From Streptomyces sp. LX-29 (GTDB lineage Bacteria > Actinomycetota > Actinomycetes > Streptomycetales > Streptomycetaceae), in NCBI RefSeq assembly GCF_029541745.1, contig NZ_CP089746.1, positions 620,001 to 684,000 of the forward strand: 64,000 nucleotides of DNA, given 5' to 3'. A program made the translations under genes and the position numbers. The notes under the pieces were generated by a model. It made no database searches. It had not been told where the DNA came from and saw nothing but the letters and a program-made list of their open reading frames with translations. Of this stretch, positions 41,583 to 49,924 are shown piece by piece. Each line of letters starts with the position of its first letter. The first letter of the stretch is position 1.

Positions 41583-42386
41583 TCACCGCGATTCCCGGGC
41601 GTCCTCCGCCGCCTCCCGGACGTCCGGGTGCGGATCGTCGGCGAGATCGTCCAGCAGCTCGCCGACCCCGGGAGTGGACCAGCCGACGACCGCCCAGACC
41701 AGTTGCTCGCGCACCGTCGGGTCCGGGTGGGCGGCGAGCCGGCGCAACGGGGCGAGCGGGCCCCGTCGACGCATCCCGAACCAGTGCAACGCCTCCCGCA
41801 GCACGGCGGCGTCGCCGGGGTCGCCGGCCGCCGCGACCCTGGCGAGCAGCACCCTGGCGGGTGGCGGCGGACCGTCCAGCGGATGCGGCAACCGCTCGCG
41901 CAGGCGCCGCGCCCCGTAGCCGCCGCGCACCCGGCACCCGAAGCAGGTGCAGGGGCGCGTTCCGTGCGCGTCCGGCAGATAGCGCCAGCCCGCGACCTGC
42001 GACACGGTGCGGACCCGGTGCACCTCACGCGGCCGGATCGCCCGAGGCACGAACACCTCCCACCCGCGCGGGTCCTCCAGCGCCGCGACCCGTCGCACCG
42101 CCTCCGCCGCCGAAACCGCGGCCTGGGCGCCCCGCGCGCGGTCCCTGTAGTGCCCCACCAGCACGGGCTGGGCGTCGTCCAGTCGTACGTGGACGCCCAC
42201 GAGCCCGCCCCGGCTGCCGAACCGGGCCAGCTCACGCACCCATTGGTGGGTGAGGGTGTACGACGGCAGCACCGGGAAGCAGTACACGCCGCGCGCGCCG
42301 TCCTGCCCGCTACCGGCCGCGCGGATCCCGGACCGCCGGACGCGCGGCGCGTTCGCCGCCGACGTCATGTGCACGAACATCGCCAT
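41583..42386 (-). CDS. HEAT-repeat protein with ART-like N-terminus
   Basis: 267 residues from ATG 42386 (or 42380). TAGCAT about seven bases upstream could be a -10 box giving a leaderless message. The N-terminus, MFVHMTSAANAPRVRRSGIR followed by GVYCFPVL, recalls proteins whose fold binds NAD or RNA (ADP-ribosyltransferase or KptA-like), but this is a weak resemblance. A CTCFGC cysteine cluster lies near residue 145, and the C-terminal third is helical repeat: LRRLAAHPDPTVREQLVWAV, ELLDDLADDPHPDVREAAED. Function unknown. Confidence 0.7.
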   Translation of the reverse strand: MAMFVHMTSAANAPRVRRSGIRAAGSGQDGARGVYCFPVLPSYTLTHQWVRELARFGSRGGLVGVHVRLDDAQPVLVGHYRDRARGAQAAVSAAEAVRRVAALEDPRGWEVFVPRAIRPREVHRVRTVSQVAGWRYLPDAHGTRPCTCFGCRVRGGYGARRLRERLPHPLDGPPPPARVLLARVAAAGDPGDAAVLREALHWFGMRRRGPLAPLRRLAAHPDPTVREQLVWAVVGWSTPGVGELLDDLADDPHPDVREAAEDARESR

Positions 42387-42571
42387 GGCCGGGATGCTAG
42401 TGATCGATGGCAGGGGGTCACCACGGGCGTGAAGGCGGCTCCACGGGCTCAAGGCGGCACCGGCGCCGGACCGGCGACTCTCGGCGCTCCACCGGCCCGC
42501 TCGCCGCCCGAGCCGTGGCTGTCCGAAAGCCGGCTTGCCCTCCGGGCGTCGGGCCTGGTGGGCTGATCGCC

Positions 42572-43729
42572 GTGTCTGTGGACGAGGACGAGTCTTTCGC
42601 CCCCGGTGCCGGGAGCGTGGACCGGTCTCCCGGCCCCCGCGGCCGGAGCCTGGTCACGCTGGACGACTACCGCGTGGCGGCGCGGCCGCTGGTCGAGCCC
42701 TCGGCATGGGACTACGTCGACGGCGGCAGCGGCGACGAGACGACCCTGCGCGAGAACGAGGCCGGGTACCGTCGCTACCGGCTCCGCCCGCGCGTCCTCG
42801 TCGACGTCTCCCACTGCGATCCGCGCACCACGCTGCTCGGCTGCCCGGTCGCCCTGCCCGTCGGCGTCGCCCCGACCGGCTTTCAGGGGCTGGTCTCACC
42901 CGAGGGGGAGCTGGCCTGTGCCCGCGCCGCGGGAGAGGTGGGCGCGCTGATGGTGGTCAGTACGTACGCGACCGCGCGGCTCGAGGACATCGCCCGGGTG
43001 GCGCGGGGACCGCTGTGGCTGCAGCTGTACGTCTTCCGGGACCGGGCCACCAGCGAGGACCTGGTCAGGCGGGCCGAGGCGGCCGGGTACCGGGCGCTCG
43101 TGGTCACCGTGGACGCCCCGGTCCAGGGGCGCCGGGTGCGGGACCTGCGCAACGCCTTCGCGCTGCCCCCGGGTCTGGCGGCGGCCAACTTCCCCCAGGC
43201 CCCGTCCGAACACCCTTCGGCCGAGCTGGGCGAGCGGGTGGCGCAGCGCGTCGACCCCGCCCTCACCTGGGACGATCTGGCCTGGCTGAGTTCGCTGACC
43301 CGGTTGCCGATCGTTCTGAAGGGCGTGCTGACCGCCGAGGACGCGGCGCGCGCCGCGGAGCTCGGGGTGGCCGCGATCGTGGTGTCCAACCACGGCGGTC
43401 GCCAACTGGACGGCTCGGTCACCCCACTCGACGCGCTGCCCGAGGTGGTCGCCGCCGTCGCGGGACGCTGTGAGGTCCTGGTCGACGGGGGCGTCCGCCG
43501 CGGCTCGGATGTGCTGGTCGCCCTGGCGCTGGGTGCCCGCGCGGTGCTGGTGGGGCGGCCCGTGCTGTGGGGCCTGGCCGTCTCGGGGGCCGAAGGCGCG
43601 CGCGAGGTGCTGTCGATCCTGCGCGCCGAGCTGGAGACGGCCATGGCGCTCAGCGGCCGCCCCGACCTCGCCTCGGTGGACGCGAACCTGCTGCACCCGG
43701 CGCCTCGCCCCCCGTACCACCCGCTCTAG
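42572..43729 (+). CDS. FMN-dependent alpha-hydroxy-acid oxidase/dehydrogenase
   Basis: 385 residues from GTG 42572 (GTG 42578 possible; no good ribosome site for either). TIM-barrel FMN enzyme: WDYVDGGSGDETTLRENEAG, PVGVAPTGFQGLVSPEGELA, LWLQLYVFRDRATSEDLV, and the active-site His in VVSNHGGRQLDGSVTPLDAL, then VLVDGGVRRGSDVLVALALG. Oxidises an L-2-hydroxy acid such as lactate, glycolate or mandelate. In some antibiotic clusters this family supplies phenylglyoxylates, but nothing adjacent supports that. Confidence 0.9.
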   Translation: MSVDEDESFAPGAGSVDRSPGPRGRSLVTLDDYRVAARPLVEPSAWDYVDGGSGDETTLRENEAGYRRYRLRPRVLVDVSHCDPRTTLLGCPVALPVGVAPTGFQGLVSPEGELACARAAGEVGALMVVSTYATARLEDIARVARGPLWLQLYVFRDRATSEDLVRRAEAAGYRALVVTVDAPVQGRRVRDLRNAFALPPGLAAANFPQAPSEHPSAELGERVAQRVDPALTWDDLAWLSSLTRLPIVLKGVLTAEDAARAAELGVAAIVVSNHGGRQLDGSVTPLDALPEVVAAVAGRCEVLVDGGVRRGSDVLVALALGARAVLVGRPVLWGLAVSGAEGAREVLSILRAELETAMALSGRPDLASVDANLLHPAPRPPYHPL

Positions 43730-43837
43730 TGGATCGGGCTAGCGGATCGGGCCAAGCGGACCGGCCCACAGCGCCATCGCCCCAACGGCCAGCGGATCAG
43801 TCGGGCCTGAGGGTGACGAGGTCTGAGAATGACGAAA

Positions 43838-43862
43838 GGCGAGGGATTCCCCACTCCTCGCC
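43838..43862. terminator. Small hairpin upstream of the RAE promoter
   Basis: GGCGAGG (43838-43844) and CCTCGCC (43856-43862) form a 7-bp stem. Likely terminates the hydroxy-acid oxidase transcript, or insulates the next promoter. Upstream of it, 43730-43800 repeats GCGGATCGGGC-like words. Confidence 0.45.
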
Positions 43863-43872
43863 ATGTTAAACA

Positions 43873-43910
43873 TATAGCACGACGGGGGGCTTGCCGCAAG
43901 GCCCCCGTCG
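43873..43910 (+). promoter_or_regulatory. Rifamycin-associated element (RAE)-like palindrome with -10 box
   Basis: 43880-43910 is a 31-bp palindrome with arms CGACGGGGG and CCCCCGTCG around CTTGCCGCAAG; the only unpaired symmetric position is a G-G mismatch. The GGGGCTTGC-x-GCAAG core matches my recollection of the RAE found upstream of actinobacterial rifamycin-inactivation genes. TATAGC (43873-43878) is a likely -10 box directly before it. The element precedes a glycosyltransferase-helR operon, exactly the gene types known to be RAE-controlled. Confidence 0.85.
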
Positions 43911-43963
43911 TCCCGCAGAATTGCCGGCCAAAGCCAGGATCTGCGGAAATCGGGAGTCGCTCA

Positions 43964-45175
43964 GTGCGTGTGGTGTTGTCGACGTATGGGTCGCGTGGGG
44001 ACGTCGAACCTCTGGTCGGACTCGCGGTGCGGTTGCGGGAACTCGGCGCGGAGGTACGGGTGTGCGCGCCGCCGGACGAGGACTTCGCGCGGCGGTTGGC
44101 CGGTGTCGGCGTACCGCTGGTGGCGGTCGGCCCGTCGGCACGCGCGCTGACGAAGGCGGCGCCGTCGCCGTCATCCCTGCCGCGACGCGCGGCCGAGTTG
44201 ATCGCCGGTCAGTTCGACGCGGTCACCGCGGCGGCCGAGGGCTGCGACGTGGTGGTGGCGACCGGCATGATGCCCGCCGCGGCCGGAGCGCGGTCGGTGG
44301 CCGAGAGCCTGGGCGTCCGCTCCGTGTCCGTGACCTTCCAGCAGCTCACCTTGCCGTCGCCGCACCACCCGCCGCTGGCCTATCCGGGCCGGCCGTTCCC
44401 GCCGGGGGTGACCGACAACCGGGTGCTGTGGGACCTGGACGCCCGGAGCGTCGACGCGCTGTTCGGCGAGGCGCTCAACACGAACCGGGAGTCGATCGGC
44501 CTGCCGCCGGTGGACTCCGTCCGCGACCACGTCATCGGCGACCGACCGTGGCTGGCGACGGACCCGGTCCTGGACCCGTGGCGGAAGACGCCGGACCTCG
44601 ACGTCGTCCAGACCGGCGCGTGGATCCTGCCCGACGAACGCCCGCTCCCGGCCGAGCTGGTGGCGTTCCTGGAGGCCGGCGCGCCACCGGTGTACGTGGG
44701 CTTCGGCAGCATGCCCATGCACGCGTCCACGGACATCGCCCAGGTGGCCGTCGAGGCGGTCCGCGCGCGGGGCCGCCGCGCGGTGGTGGCCCGCGGCTGG
44801 GCCGACCTGGCCCTGACCGACGGCCGGCACGACTGCTTCGTCGTCGGCGAGGTCAACCAGCAGGCGCTGTTCGGCCGGGTGGCCGCCGTCGTGCACCACG
44901 GCGGCGCGGGCACCACGACCACGGCCACCCGGGCCGGGGTGCCTCAGGTGGTGGTGCCCCAGGCGACGGACCAGCCGTACTGGGCCGGCCGGGTGGCCGA
45001 CCTGGGCATCGGCGCGGCGCACGACGGTCCGACCCCGACCTTCGACTCCCTGTCGGCCGCCCTCGGGACGGCCCTGGCCCCCGAGGCCGGCGCACGAGCG
45101 CGCGCCGTGGCCGGCACGATCCGGACCGACGGGGCGGCGGTGGCCGCGAGGCTGCTCCTCGACATGGCCCGCTGA
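43964..45175 (+). CDS. rgt: Rifamycin glycosyltransferase (GT1 family)
   Basis: 403 residues from GTG 43964, CGGGA eight bases upstream. GT-B fold: N-terminal acceptor domain begins RVVLSTYGSRGDVEPLVGLA; C-terminal donor domain has VYVGFGSMPMHAS and the nucleotide-sugar motif VHHGGAGTTTTATRAGVPQV, VPQATDQPYWAGRV. GT1 enzymes with this layout glucosylate rifamycins (Rgt), macrolides or glycopeptide aglycones. The specific call to rifamycin rests on the RAE-like element upstream and helR 53 bp downstream. On sequence alone a macrolide-type glycosyltransferase would be equally likely. Confidence 0.82.
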   Translation: MRVVLSTYGSRGDVEPLVGLAVRLRELGAEVRVCAPPDEDFARRLAGVGVPLVAVGPSARALTKAAPSPSSLPRRAAELIAGQFDAVTAAAEGCDVVVATGMMPAAAGARSVAESLGVRSVSVTFQQLTLPSPHHPPLAYPGRPFPPGVTDNRVLWDLDARSVDALFGEALNTNRESIGLPPVDSVRDHVIGDRPWLATDPVLDPWRKTPDLDVVQTGAWILPDERPLPAELVAFLEAGAPPVYVGFGSMPMHASTDIAQVAVEAVRARGRRAVVARGWADLALTDGRHDCFVVGEVNQQALFGRVAAVVHHGGAGTTTTATRAGVPQVVVPQATDQPYWAGRVADLGIGAAHDGPTPTFDSLSAALGTALAPEAGARARAVAGTIRTDGAAVAARLLLDMAR

Positions 45176-45228
45176 GCCGGAACCTCCCCAGCGACCGCCG
45201 TATTCGCCGTAGATTCGGAGCTGTTGAC

Positions 45229-47418
45229 GTGAACTCCCTGACCACCAGCGTTTTCGATCTTTCCGACCGCCTCTCCCCCAAGGCCGACCCCACGCTGATC
45301 GACGGCGACGAGCGGCACTTCGCGGCCATCGCTGAGTGCCTGGAGCAGTCGATCGCCGACCTGTCCGACCGCCTCGACGCCGCGCGCAGGGCGCCCGGCG
45401 GCATAGGCCGGCAGGCGATGGATCGGGACATGGAGATCCACCGGTTGACCGCTCGCCTGCGCACGCTGCGTCGCTTCGGTCTGGACCTGTGCCTCGGGCG
45501 CATGGTCGGCGCGGACCACCCCGAGCCCGTGTACGTCGGTCGCCTCGGCCTCACGGACAGCGCGGGTCGTCGGCTGCTGCTCGACTGGCGCTCCCCCGCT
45601 GCTGAACCGTTCTTCGGAGCCACCCACGCCCACCCGATGGGCCTGGCGAGCCGCCGCAGGTATCGCTGGGCCGGCGGCCGGATCAGCGACTACTGGGACG
45701 AGGTGTTCACCTCGGACGGGTTCGTCGGGCACGCCGCGCTCGACGACCAGTCCGCCTTCATCGCCAGCCTGAGCGGCAGCCGGTCGCCACGGATGCGAGA
45801 TGTGCTCGGCACCATCCAGGCCGACCAGGACGCCGTCATCCGCGCGGGGTCCCGCGGCGCCCTCGTGGTCGACGGCGGCCCGGGGACGGGGAAGACCGTC
45901 GTCGCCCTGCACCGCTCCGCCTACCTCCTCTACTCCGACCCTCGTCTCGGTCACCGCCGGGGCGGCGTGCTGTTCGTCGGTCCGCACCAGCCCTATCTGG
46001 GCTACGTCGCCGACGTCCTCCCCAGCCTCGGAGAGGAGGGTGTGCGGACCTGCACCCTGCGGGACCTCGTCCCCGAGGGAGCCACGGCGGTGATCGAGGC
46101 CGACCCGGAGGTGGCCCGGCTGAAGTCGTCCGCGGACCTGGTGAAGGCGATCGAGACGGCCGTCAGGTTCTACGAGGAGCCGCCCACCGAGGGGATGACG
46201 GTCACGACCCACTGGTCCGACATCCGGCTGAGCGCCGACGACTGGGCCACGGCGTTCGCAGCGGCGGAACCCGGTACTCCGCACAACGAGGCGCGCGACC
46301 AGGTCTGGGAGGAGCTGCTCACCCTCCTGGTGGACAAGCACGAGGACGACGCCACGGCGGACGACGGCGAGGTCTCGGTCGATCTGCTCCGCAGGTCGCT
46401 GACGCGGAACAGGGAGCTGCTGACGGCCTTCAACCGGGCGTGGCCGCTGCTCGAAGCGGCCGACCTCGTCGGAGACCTGTGGTCGGTCCCCGCCTACCTG
46501 CGGCTGTGCGCTCCGTGGCTCGACCGCGAGGACGTGCGGAAGCTGCAGCGCGCGGACGCCCAGTCCTGGACGGTGTCCGACCTGCCGCTCCTGGACGCGG
46601 CACGCCAGCGGCTCGGCGACCCGGAGGCGGCCCGTCGCGGGCGCCGGCACCAGGCGATCCTCGCCGCCCAGCGCGAGCGCATGACGCAGGTCGTCGACAA
46701 CCTGATCGAGGCCGCGGCCGACTCCGGCGCCGACGGTGACGACGGGGAGGGCCTGGTGACGATGTTGCGCGGCCAGGACGCCCGGGTGAGCCTGGTCGAC
46801 GAGGCGGAGCTGCCGACGACCGACCCGGACCTGCTCCGCGGCCCGTTCGCGCACATCGTCGTGGACGAGGCTCAGGAACTGACCGACGCGGAGTGGCAGA
46901 TGCTGCTGCTGCGGTGCCCCTCCCGGAGCTTCACCATCGTCGGTGACCGCGCCCAGGCCCGGCACGGGTTCACGGAGTCGTGGCGGGAACGGCTTGAGCG
47001 GATCGGGCTCGACCGGATCAACCTCGCCTCCCTGAGCATCAACTACCGGACGCCGGAAGAGATCATGGCGGAGGCCGAGCCGGTCATCCGGGCCGCGCTC
47101 CCGGACGCCAACGTGCCGACCTCCATCCGCCGCGGCGACGTCCCCGTCGTCCACGGATCCACCTCGGAGCTGAGTTCCATCCTGGACACCTGGCTCGCGG
47201 CGCATGCCGAGGGGACCGCCTGCGTCATCGGCGATCCCACCTTCCGGTCGACGTCCCGCGTCCGGTCGCTGACCCCGGAGCTGTCGAAGGGGCTCGAGTT
47301 CGATCTGGTCGTCCTCATCGACCCGGAGACGTTCGGCACGGGGGTCGAAGGAGCGGTCGACCGCTATGTCGCGATGACCCGTGCGACCCGGCAACTCGTG
47401 ATCCTCACCAGCTCCTGA
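45229..47418 (+). CDS. helR: RNA polymerase recycling motor ATPase HelR
   Basis: 729 residues from GTG 45229 with CGGAG eight bases upstream. UvrD/HelD-like superfamily 1 ATPase: Walker A DGGPGTGKTVVALHRSAYLL near 215, Walker B-like HIVVDEAQELTDAEWQMLLL, FTIVGDRAQARHG, and the C-terminal motif TPELSKGLEFDLVVLIDPET and YVAMTRATRQLVIL. The N-terminal 60 residues form the antiparallel coiled coil inserted into RNA polymerase. HelR displaces rifamycins from polymerase and confers tolerance. Same operon as the glycosyltransferase, under the RAE-like element. HelD housekeeping function is the alternative, but context favours HelR. Confidence 0.9.
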   Translation: MNSLTTSVFDLSDRLSPKADPTLIDGDERHFAAIAECLEQSIADLSDRLDAARRAPGGIGRQAMDRDMEIHRLTARLRTLRRFGLDLCLGRMVGADHPEPVYVGRLGLTDSAGRRLLLDWRSPAAEPFFGATHAHPMGLASRRRYRWAGGRISDYWDEVFTSDGFVGHAALDDQSAFIASLSGSRSPRMRDVLGTIQADQDAVIRAGSRGALVVDGGPGTGKTVVALHRSAYLLYSDPRLGHRRGGVLFVGPHQPYLGYVADVLPSLGEEGVRTCTLRDLVPEGATAVIEADPEVARLKSSADLVKAIETAVRFYEEPPTEGMTVTTHWSDIRLSADDWATAFAAAEPGTPHNEARDQVWEELLTLLVDKHEDDATADDGEVSVDLLRRSLTRNRELLTAFNRAWPLLEAADLVGDLWSVPAYLRLCAPWLDREDVRKLQRADAQSWTVSDLPLLDAARQRLGDPEAARRGRRHQAILAAQRERMTQVVDNLIEAAADSGADGDDGEGLVTMLRGQDARVSLVDEAELPTTDPDLLRGPFAHIVVDEAQELTDAEWQMLLLRCPSRSFTIVGDRAQARHGFTESWRERLERIGLDRINLASLSINYRTPEEIMAEAEPVIRAALPDANVPTSIRRGDVPVVHGSTSELSSILDTWLAAHAEGTACVIGDPTFRSTSRVRSLTPELSKGLEFDLVVLIDPETFGTGVEGAVDRYVAMTRATRQLVILTSS

Positions 47419-47571
47419 CGTCGTCGGCCGGACGAACGCCCGCTCCGTCCGAGGGTGTCGACCGGTCAGCCGGGAGGCCGATCACCCTCTCCTCCGCACG
47501 GGGTAGTGGGAGATCCGCGGTTCCCGCCCCGGGTCGATGTGCGGAGAGAGCGCCGACAGAAGACTGGCGTC

Positions 47572-48192
47572 ATGGACACATCGACACCTCCGAAGAGGCC
47601 GGCGGCGGCCGCGGCGGCCGCCGCGATCTGGGCCGCGGTCTTCGCCGCCTTCCATGTCTACTGGGCGCTGGGCGGCGGCTTCGGGCTGGGGGACGGTAGC
47701 GTCTCGGAGCAGGGCGTCTCCGGGGGCTTCCTCGTCTACGACCTGGTCGTGGCGGTGATGTGCCTGGTCGGGGCCGGTGTGTCCCTGGAACTGGGCCGCG
47801 GGGTGGGCCGCCCGCTCCTGCCCCGGTGGATGCTGCTCACGGCGGCGTGGACCGCGGCGGCCCTGCTGCTCGCGCGTGGCGGGATCGGGGTGATCGACGA
47901 CCTGCTGCGCACGACCGGTGTGCTGACGAACGGCGTGAGCGGACTGACGCTCGAGCAGGTGTACGGAGACCCGGACCCGTCCGCCTACACGATGTGGTCC
48001 ATGCGCGCCGTCGACCTGTACTTCCTCCTCGGCGGTGCGCTGTTCACCGCCGCGCTGCACGGCTTCCACCGACCGCGGAAGCGGAGCTCCACCGACGCGG
48101 AGCCGAAGGTCGGCCAGGCGGCCGCGCCTGGTGCGCGCGGGGTCAGTCGGAGGGCGGCAGCAGGGGCCCCAGGGGGCCGAGGTCGAGATTGA
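47572..48192 (+). CDS. DUF3995-type membrane protein
   Basis: 206 residues from ATG 47572. Four membrane segments (about residues 12-32, 52-72, 86-106, 148-166). The first reads AAIWAAVFAAFHVYWALGGG, the DUF3995 signature; VLTNGVSGLTLEQVYG is in the third loop. Function unknown. The hydrophilic tail after residue 172 overlaps the 3' end of gvpK on the other strand by 50 bp, so the real C-terminus could be under dual constraint. Confidence 0.78.
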   Translation: MDTSTPPKRPAAAAAAAAIWAAVFAAFHVYWALGGGFGLGDGSVSEQGVSGGFLVYDLVVAVMCLVGAGVSLELGRGVGRPLLPRWMLLTAAWTAAALLLARGGIGVIDDLLRTTGVLTNGVSGLTLEQVYGDPDPSAYTMWSMRAVDLYFLLGGALFTAALHGFHRPRKRSSTDAEPKVGQAAAPGARGVSRRAAAGAPGGRGRD

Positions 48193-48655
48193 GGTCCTGC
48201 ATGGTCAGGCCGTAGCGGGAGCACAGGTCGCTCATGCGGTCGTGCAGGACCATCAGCGTCATCCCCAGGCGCTCCTCCTGTTCCTCGGTCAGGTCGCCCT
48301 GGTCGACCCGGTGGAGGGCCTGGCGCTCCATGAGCTGGCGCAGCAGCTCGACCAGGGTGAGGACGAGCCTGATCAGGTCCCGTTCGACCGTGTCGGGGTC
48401 GGTGGTGATCCGGCGGGCACGGCCGCGGTCCGGGTCGGAGCCGGCGGCCGGGACGTCCTGGGGCGCGGCGGGCAGCAGCCGGAAGGCGCGGGCCGCGGCC
48501 TCGGCCACCTCGTCCAGCCGCTGTCCGGGGCTGAGCGGGTCGGTGGGGCCGCCCTCCCGGCGGGGCGGGCCCGTGTCGTCGTCCTGGGCGGCGTGGCCCC
48601 TGCCGTTCTCCTGGCCGGGCGGGCGGTTGCCGTGGTCGTCGCGGTCAGCCGTCAT
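48143..48655 (-). CDS. gvpK: Gas vesicle protein GvpK
   Basis: 170 residues from ATG 48655, overlapping gvpS by 11 bp. The C-terminal 90 residues are the conserved GvpK core: DTVERDLIRLVLTLVELLRQ, LMERQALHRVDQGDLTEEQE, LTMQDLNLDLGPLGPLLP. The first 80 residues are a hydrophilic, poorly conserved extension. GvpK is a minor, essential assembly factor. Last gene of the gvp operon. Confidence 0.95.
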   Translation of the reverse strand: MTADRDDHGNRPPGQENGRGHAAQDDDTGPPRREGGPTDPLSPGQRLDEVAEAAARAFRLLPAAPQDVPAAGSDPDRGRARRITTDPDTVERDLIRLVLTLVELLRQLMERQALHRVDQGDLTEEQEERLGMTLMVLHDRMSDLCSRYGLTMQDLNLDLGPLGPLLPPSD

Positions 48656-48974
48656 GGCGTCCTCGCGGTGACACGGTTCCGCTCCATGGGGACGGGGTCT
48701 TCGGGCCGATGGAGACGATCAGGGCGCGCAGCGAGATCCGTACCAGATCGATGTCGGCCACGGAGAGCACCACATCGCCCGTGATCACGGCACCACCGCT
48801 GAGCAGCCGGTCCAGCAGGTCGATCAGGGCCACCTGGCGGTTGGGGAGCGGTTCGGAGGCCACGGGGCCGGCGGGCCGCGGGCTGGTGGCCCCGGACCCG
48901 GTGGCAACCGGCGCGGGGGTCCCGAGCTCGACACGGTCCGGCGCCGGAGGGCCGTTCTCCGGAGCGCCGTTCAC
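48645..48974 (-). CDS. gvpS: Gas vesicle protein, GvpA/J/S family (GvpS-like)
   Basis: 109 residues from GTG 48974 (GTGA overlap with the gvpL stop). After a 40-residue Pro/Ala-rich leader it carries the GvpA-type helix-strand-helix, PNRQVALIDLLDRLLSGGAV then TGDVVLSVADIDLVRISLRA. Third GvpA-family member of the cluster after gvpA and gvpJ. In the Streptomyces gene order this position, between gvpL and gvpK, is called gvpS. Confidence 0.9.
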   Translation of the reverse strand: MNGAPENGPPAPDRVELGTPAPVATGSGATSPRPAGPVASEPLPNRQVALIDLLDRLLSGGAVITGDVVLSVADIDLVRISLRALIVSIGPKTPSPWSGTVSPRGRHDG

Positions 48975-49924
48975 GGAGCCGCCTCCTCGCCCGGGGGTTC
49001 CTCGCCGGAGGGCTCCTCGTCTGGGGGTTCCTCGCCGGAGGGCTCCTCGTCTGGGGATTCCTCGCCGGAGGGCTCCTCGTCTGGGGGTTCCTCGCCGGAG
49101 GGCTCCTCGTCTGGGGGTTCCTCGCCGGGGGGCTCCTCCGCGGCCGGCGGCGCGGCGAACGAGTACGGGGCCCAGGGGCCGGTGATCTCGACCCGGACGC
49201 CGGGGAGCCCCTCGGCCGCCCGTGCCACCTCGGCGCGGAACCGCTCCGCGCGGTCACGCGCCACGAGGTAGGCGTCGTTCACCACGTTCACGCCCGGGCC
49301 GCCGGCCAGCTCGCCCTGCTGGGCGCGGTGCCGCGTCCGGTCGGCGGCGTGCCTCCGTCCGACCTCCTCGACCCGCTCGGCCGCCTGCCGCGCCGCCCGG
49401 AAGCTCTCGTCGCGCGAGCGTCGTTGCGCGCTCCGGCCCCGCAGATAGGCGCGGCCGGGGCTGAGGCCGCCCGCGGGTTCGGGCTCCGGGGTCGCGGCGG
49501 CGTCCGCCGACGGATCGACGTACACCTTCACCCCCCACTCGACATGCGCGGCCAGCCGGGACAGCTGCTCCAGGAAGGCCGTGCGTCCCGCGTCGAGTAC
49601 CTCGGCCACGCGGACGTCGTCGAGGTACACCGTCGCCAGCCGCAACGGCAGCACCGAGGTCCGGGCGGCCAGCGCCTCGACCACCGCGTGGTGCGCCCGG
49701 GCGACCGCCTCCAGCCAGGCCAGGTCCTCCAGGTGCCGCTTCAACGCCTCCTCGCTGAAGTCCCGGGCCGGCACCGGGCTGACCGCCGCCACCAGTTCGT
49801 CGTCTCCCGGGGTCCGCGTCAGGCGGACCGGGGCCCCGACGACGCCCTCGACACCGGTCAGCGCCCCGCTCAGCCCTTCGGCGTTTCGGGCCACGGCGTA
49901 GGCGTAGGTGACGGTGTCAGTCAT
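48971..49924 (-). CDS. gvpL: Gas vesicle protein GvpL (GvpL/F family)
   Basis: 317 residues from ATG 49924, overlapping gvpJ by 8 bp. GvpF/L hallmarks: VTYAYAVARNAEGLSGALTG, FSEEALKRHLEDLAWLEAVA, VVEALAARTSVLPLRLATVY, VEWGVKVYV and GVRVEITGPWAPYSF. After residue 265 the protein ends in an acidic tail of five EEPPDEEPSG units from a 30-bp DNA repeat, not part of the family fold. Role: assembly chaperone or adaptor for the vesicle shell. Confidence 0.93.
   Translation of the reverse strand: MTDTVTYAYAVARNAEGLSGALTGVEGVVGAPVRLTRTPGDDELVAAVSPVPARDFSEEALKRHLEDLAWLEAVARAHHAVVEALAARTSVLPLRLATVYLDDVRVAEVLDAGRTAFLEQLSRLAAHVEWGVKVYVDPSADAAATPEPEPAGGLSPGRAYLRGRSAQRRSRDESFRAARQAAERVEEVGRRHAADRTRHRAQQGELAGGPGVNVVNDAYLVARDRAERFRAEVARAAEGLPGVRVEITGPWAPYSFAAPPAAEEPPGEEPPDEEPSGEEPPDEEPSGEESPDEEPSGEEPPDEEPSGEEPPGEEAAP
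48991..49140 (-). repeat. Five 30-bp in-frame repeats in gvpL
   Basis: Units begin at 48991, 49021, 49051, 49081 and 49111, each 30 bp and differing at one to three bases; they encode the EEPPDEEPSG tail of GvpL. Likely to vary in copy number. Confidence 0.92.

Noticed and set aside
39420-42566. 1048-codon plus-strand open frame
   Set aside because: Crosses a minisatellite and is antisense to three recognisable genes.
43964-47418. Rifamycin biosynthetic cluster
   Set aside because: Only resistance-type genes are present; no AHBA synthase or polyketide synthase genes occur in the window.
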